DNA from: Methanomicrobia archaeon LH_S13
Lineage (GTDB): Archaea > Halobacteriota > Syntropharchaeia > Alkanophagales > Methanospirareceae
Reading direction: 5' to 3'
Length of the DNA stretch: 12,758 nt
Assembly: GCA_023659785.1 (NCBI GenBank)
Contig: JAGXOR010000028.1
Span: 1-12,758 of the forward strand
Part shown: positions 11,965 through 12,758 of the stretch, one piece after another
Layout of the letters: every line of letters starts with the position of its first letter
Position numbering within the stretch: the stretch's first letter is position 1
Notes under the pieces: model-generated
The model's input: only the letters and a program-made list of their open reading frames with translations
Databases searched by the model: none
Told to the model about the DNA's origin: nothing
Program-made: the position numbers and the translations under genes

Positions 11965-12730
11965 ATTCTTTAAATTTAAACACCGCTATCTGTTCTCTTT
12001 TATGCCTCGACGCTTCCATCATCTGTTTTACTTTTTCCACTAATTCCGGGTCGCAACCACTAAAATCGCCACTTTCCATCGCTAAGAGGATTCTATCCAG
12101 CACGTCATAACTCATACCTATCTCGGATTCGTCTGTTTGCCCCGTCCACAGATCTGCACTCGGCACCTTCTCCAATATCTGTTTTGGAATATCAAGCCAC
12201 TCTGCCAATTCCCTCTCTTCTGTTTTCAGCAAGTCGCCAAGTGGTAATATATCAGCAGCACCATCACCATACTTAGTAAAATAGCCAACAGAAAGTTCGC
12301 TCTTGTTTCCTGTACCCACAACTAAATAATTGAGCTTGTTTGCGAAATAATAAAGGCAAATCATCCTGAGACGTGGTTTCAGGTTAGCAACAGCAATATC
12401 TATTTCTTCGTTCACATTTCTATCATATTCTCGCCCTTCCAATATATTCAAAAAGAATTTGAAAATATCAGAAATATCCATTTCCTTCGTCTCTATTCCA
12501 AATTTCTTCGCAACAATTTTCGCATGCTCTACGTCTTCTTTTGAGGAAAAGCAGGGCATTATCAAACCAAGCGAGGTATCAGGAAACGCTTTTTTGCATA
12601 ATACCGCGGTGACAGAGGAGTCAAGCCCTCCACTCATTCCCATGACTACTCCTTTAGCACCTGCGTCCTTCACCCTTTCTCTTATCCATTCGCTTATTCT
12701 CGATGCCTTTGTAACAGTTCCAGTTTTCAT
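11963..12730 (-). CDS. nadE: NH3-dependent NAD+ synthetase
   Basis: 255 aa. Makes NAD+ from deamido-NAD+, ATP and ammonia. Seen: N-type ATP pyrophosphatase P-loop GMSGGLDSS (31-39), VVGTGNKSELSVGYFTKYGDGAADILPLGDL (137-167, adenylate and deamido-NAD site), KVPSADLWTGQTDESEIG (188-205, loop over the active site). There is no glutaminase domain, so free ammonia is the nitrogen donor. The length matches archaeal NadE. The ATG at 12730 is the natural start; no Shine-Dalgarno is seen, and only 28 nt of upstream sequence are in the window. It ends 18 nt from NMD3 on the opposite strand. Confidence 0.96.
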   Translation of the reverse strand: MKTGTVTKASRISEWIRERVKDAGAKGVVMGMSGGLDSSVTAVLCKKAFPDTSLGLIMPCFSSKEDVEHAKIVAKKFGIETKEMDISDIFKFFLNILEGREYDRNVNEEIDIAVANLKPRLRMICLYYFANKLNYLVVGTGNKSELSVGYFTKYGDGAADILPLGDLLKTEERELAEWLDIPKQILEKVPSADLWTGQTDESEIGMSYDVLDRILLAMESGDFSGCDPELVEKVKQMMEASRHKREQIAVFKFKE

Positions 12731-12758
12731 AGTCTTAAGGGGTTTTAGGTGTATGGAA

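Overview
The window is archaeal and almost certainly euryarchaeal. It carries an archaeal-type prolyl-tRNA synthetase ending in tyrosine, aIF1A, a RIO1 kinase, a Dim2/Pno1-like KH protein, an NMD3 homologue, a ubiquitin-like SAMP ending in Gly-Gly, a UPF0058 protein, a CTP-dependent riboflavin kinase fused to a winged-helix domain, and TATA boxes at archaeal spacing. The mix would fit a methanogen-like or ANME-like lineage, but nothing here fixes the genus.

Layout, left to right. Positions 20-628 (minus) hold a decayed gene of unknown function, broken by a frameshift and an amber codon, and a small ORF behind it. A complete TrkA/KtrA-type potassium regulator follows (717-1367). Directly at its stop codon starts a relic of an IS200/IS605-type tnpB element (about 1368-1700), with two hairpins that share a GCTTTAGC loop core. 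Next is the SAMP gene (1811-2038), separated by a 7-nt periodic repeat from a minus-strand operon: Era-like GTPase, DUF2073-like protein, zinc-ribbon protein (3516 down to 2125). From a shared palindromic TATA region at 3565-3578 the plus-strand cluster aIF1A - RIO1 - KH protein - Pcm - phosphatidylserine decarboxylase-like protein runs to 6402.

The minus strand then carries a double-SIS (PHI-like) protein, proS and, about 20 nt upstream of proS, tRNA-Thr(CGT). UPF0058 is divergent from that tRNA and appears to use the same TATA element. A 159-bp stretch (9396-9554) has no secure gene. The minus-strand riboflavin operon (rbkR-type kinase/regulator, then ribB, with ATGA overlap) is divergent from NMD3, which converges on nadE at the right end.

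Two themes stand out. First, small-subunit maturation and translation: GTPase/aIF1A/RIO1/KH around one divergent promoter, with NMD3 (large-subunit export/maturation family), proS and tRNA-Thr nearby. Second, coenzyme supply: FMN precursors (RibB, RbkR) and NAD (NadE). The least ordinary items are the truncated decarboxylase with Ser in place of the expected Asp, the tRNA-proS arrangement, the tandem PHI-like SIS protein, and the tnpB relic abutting trkA.
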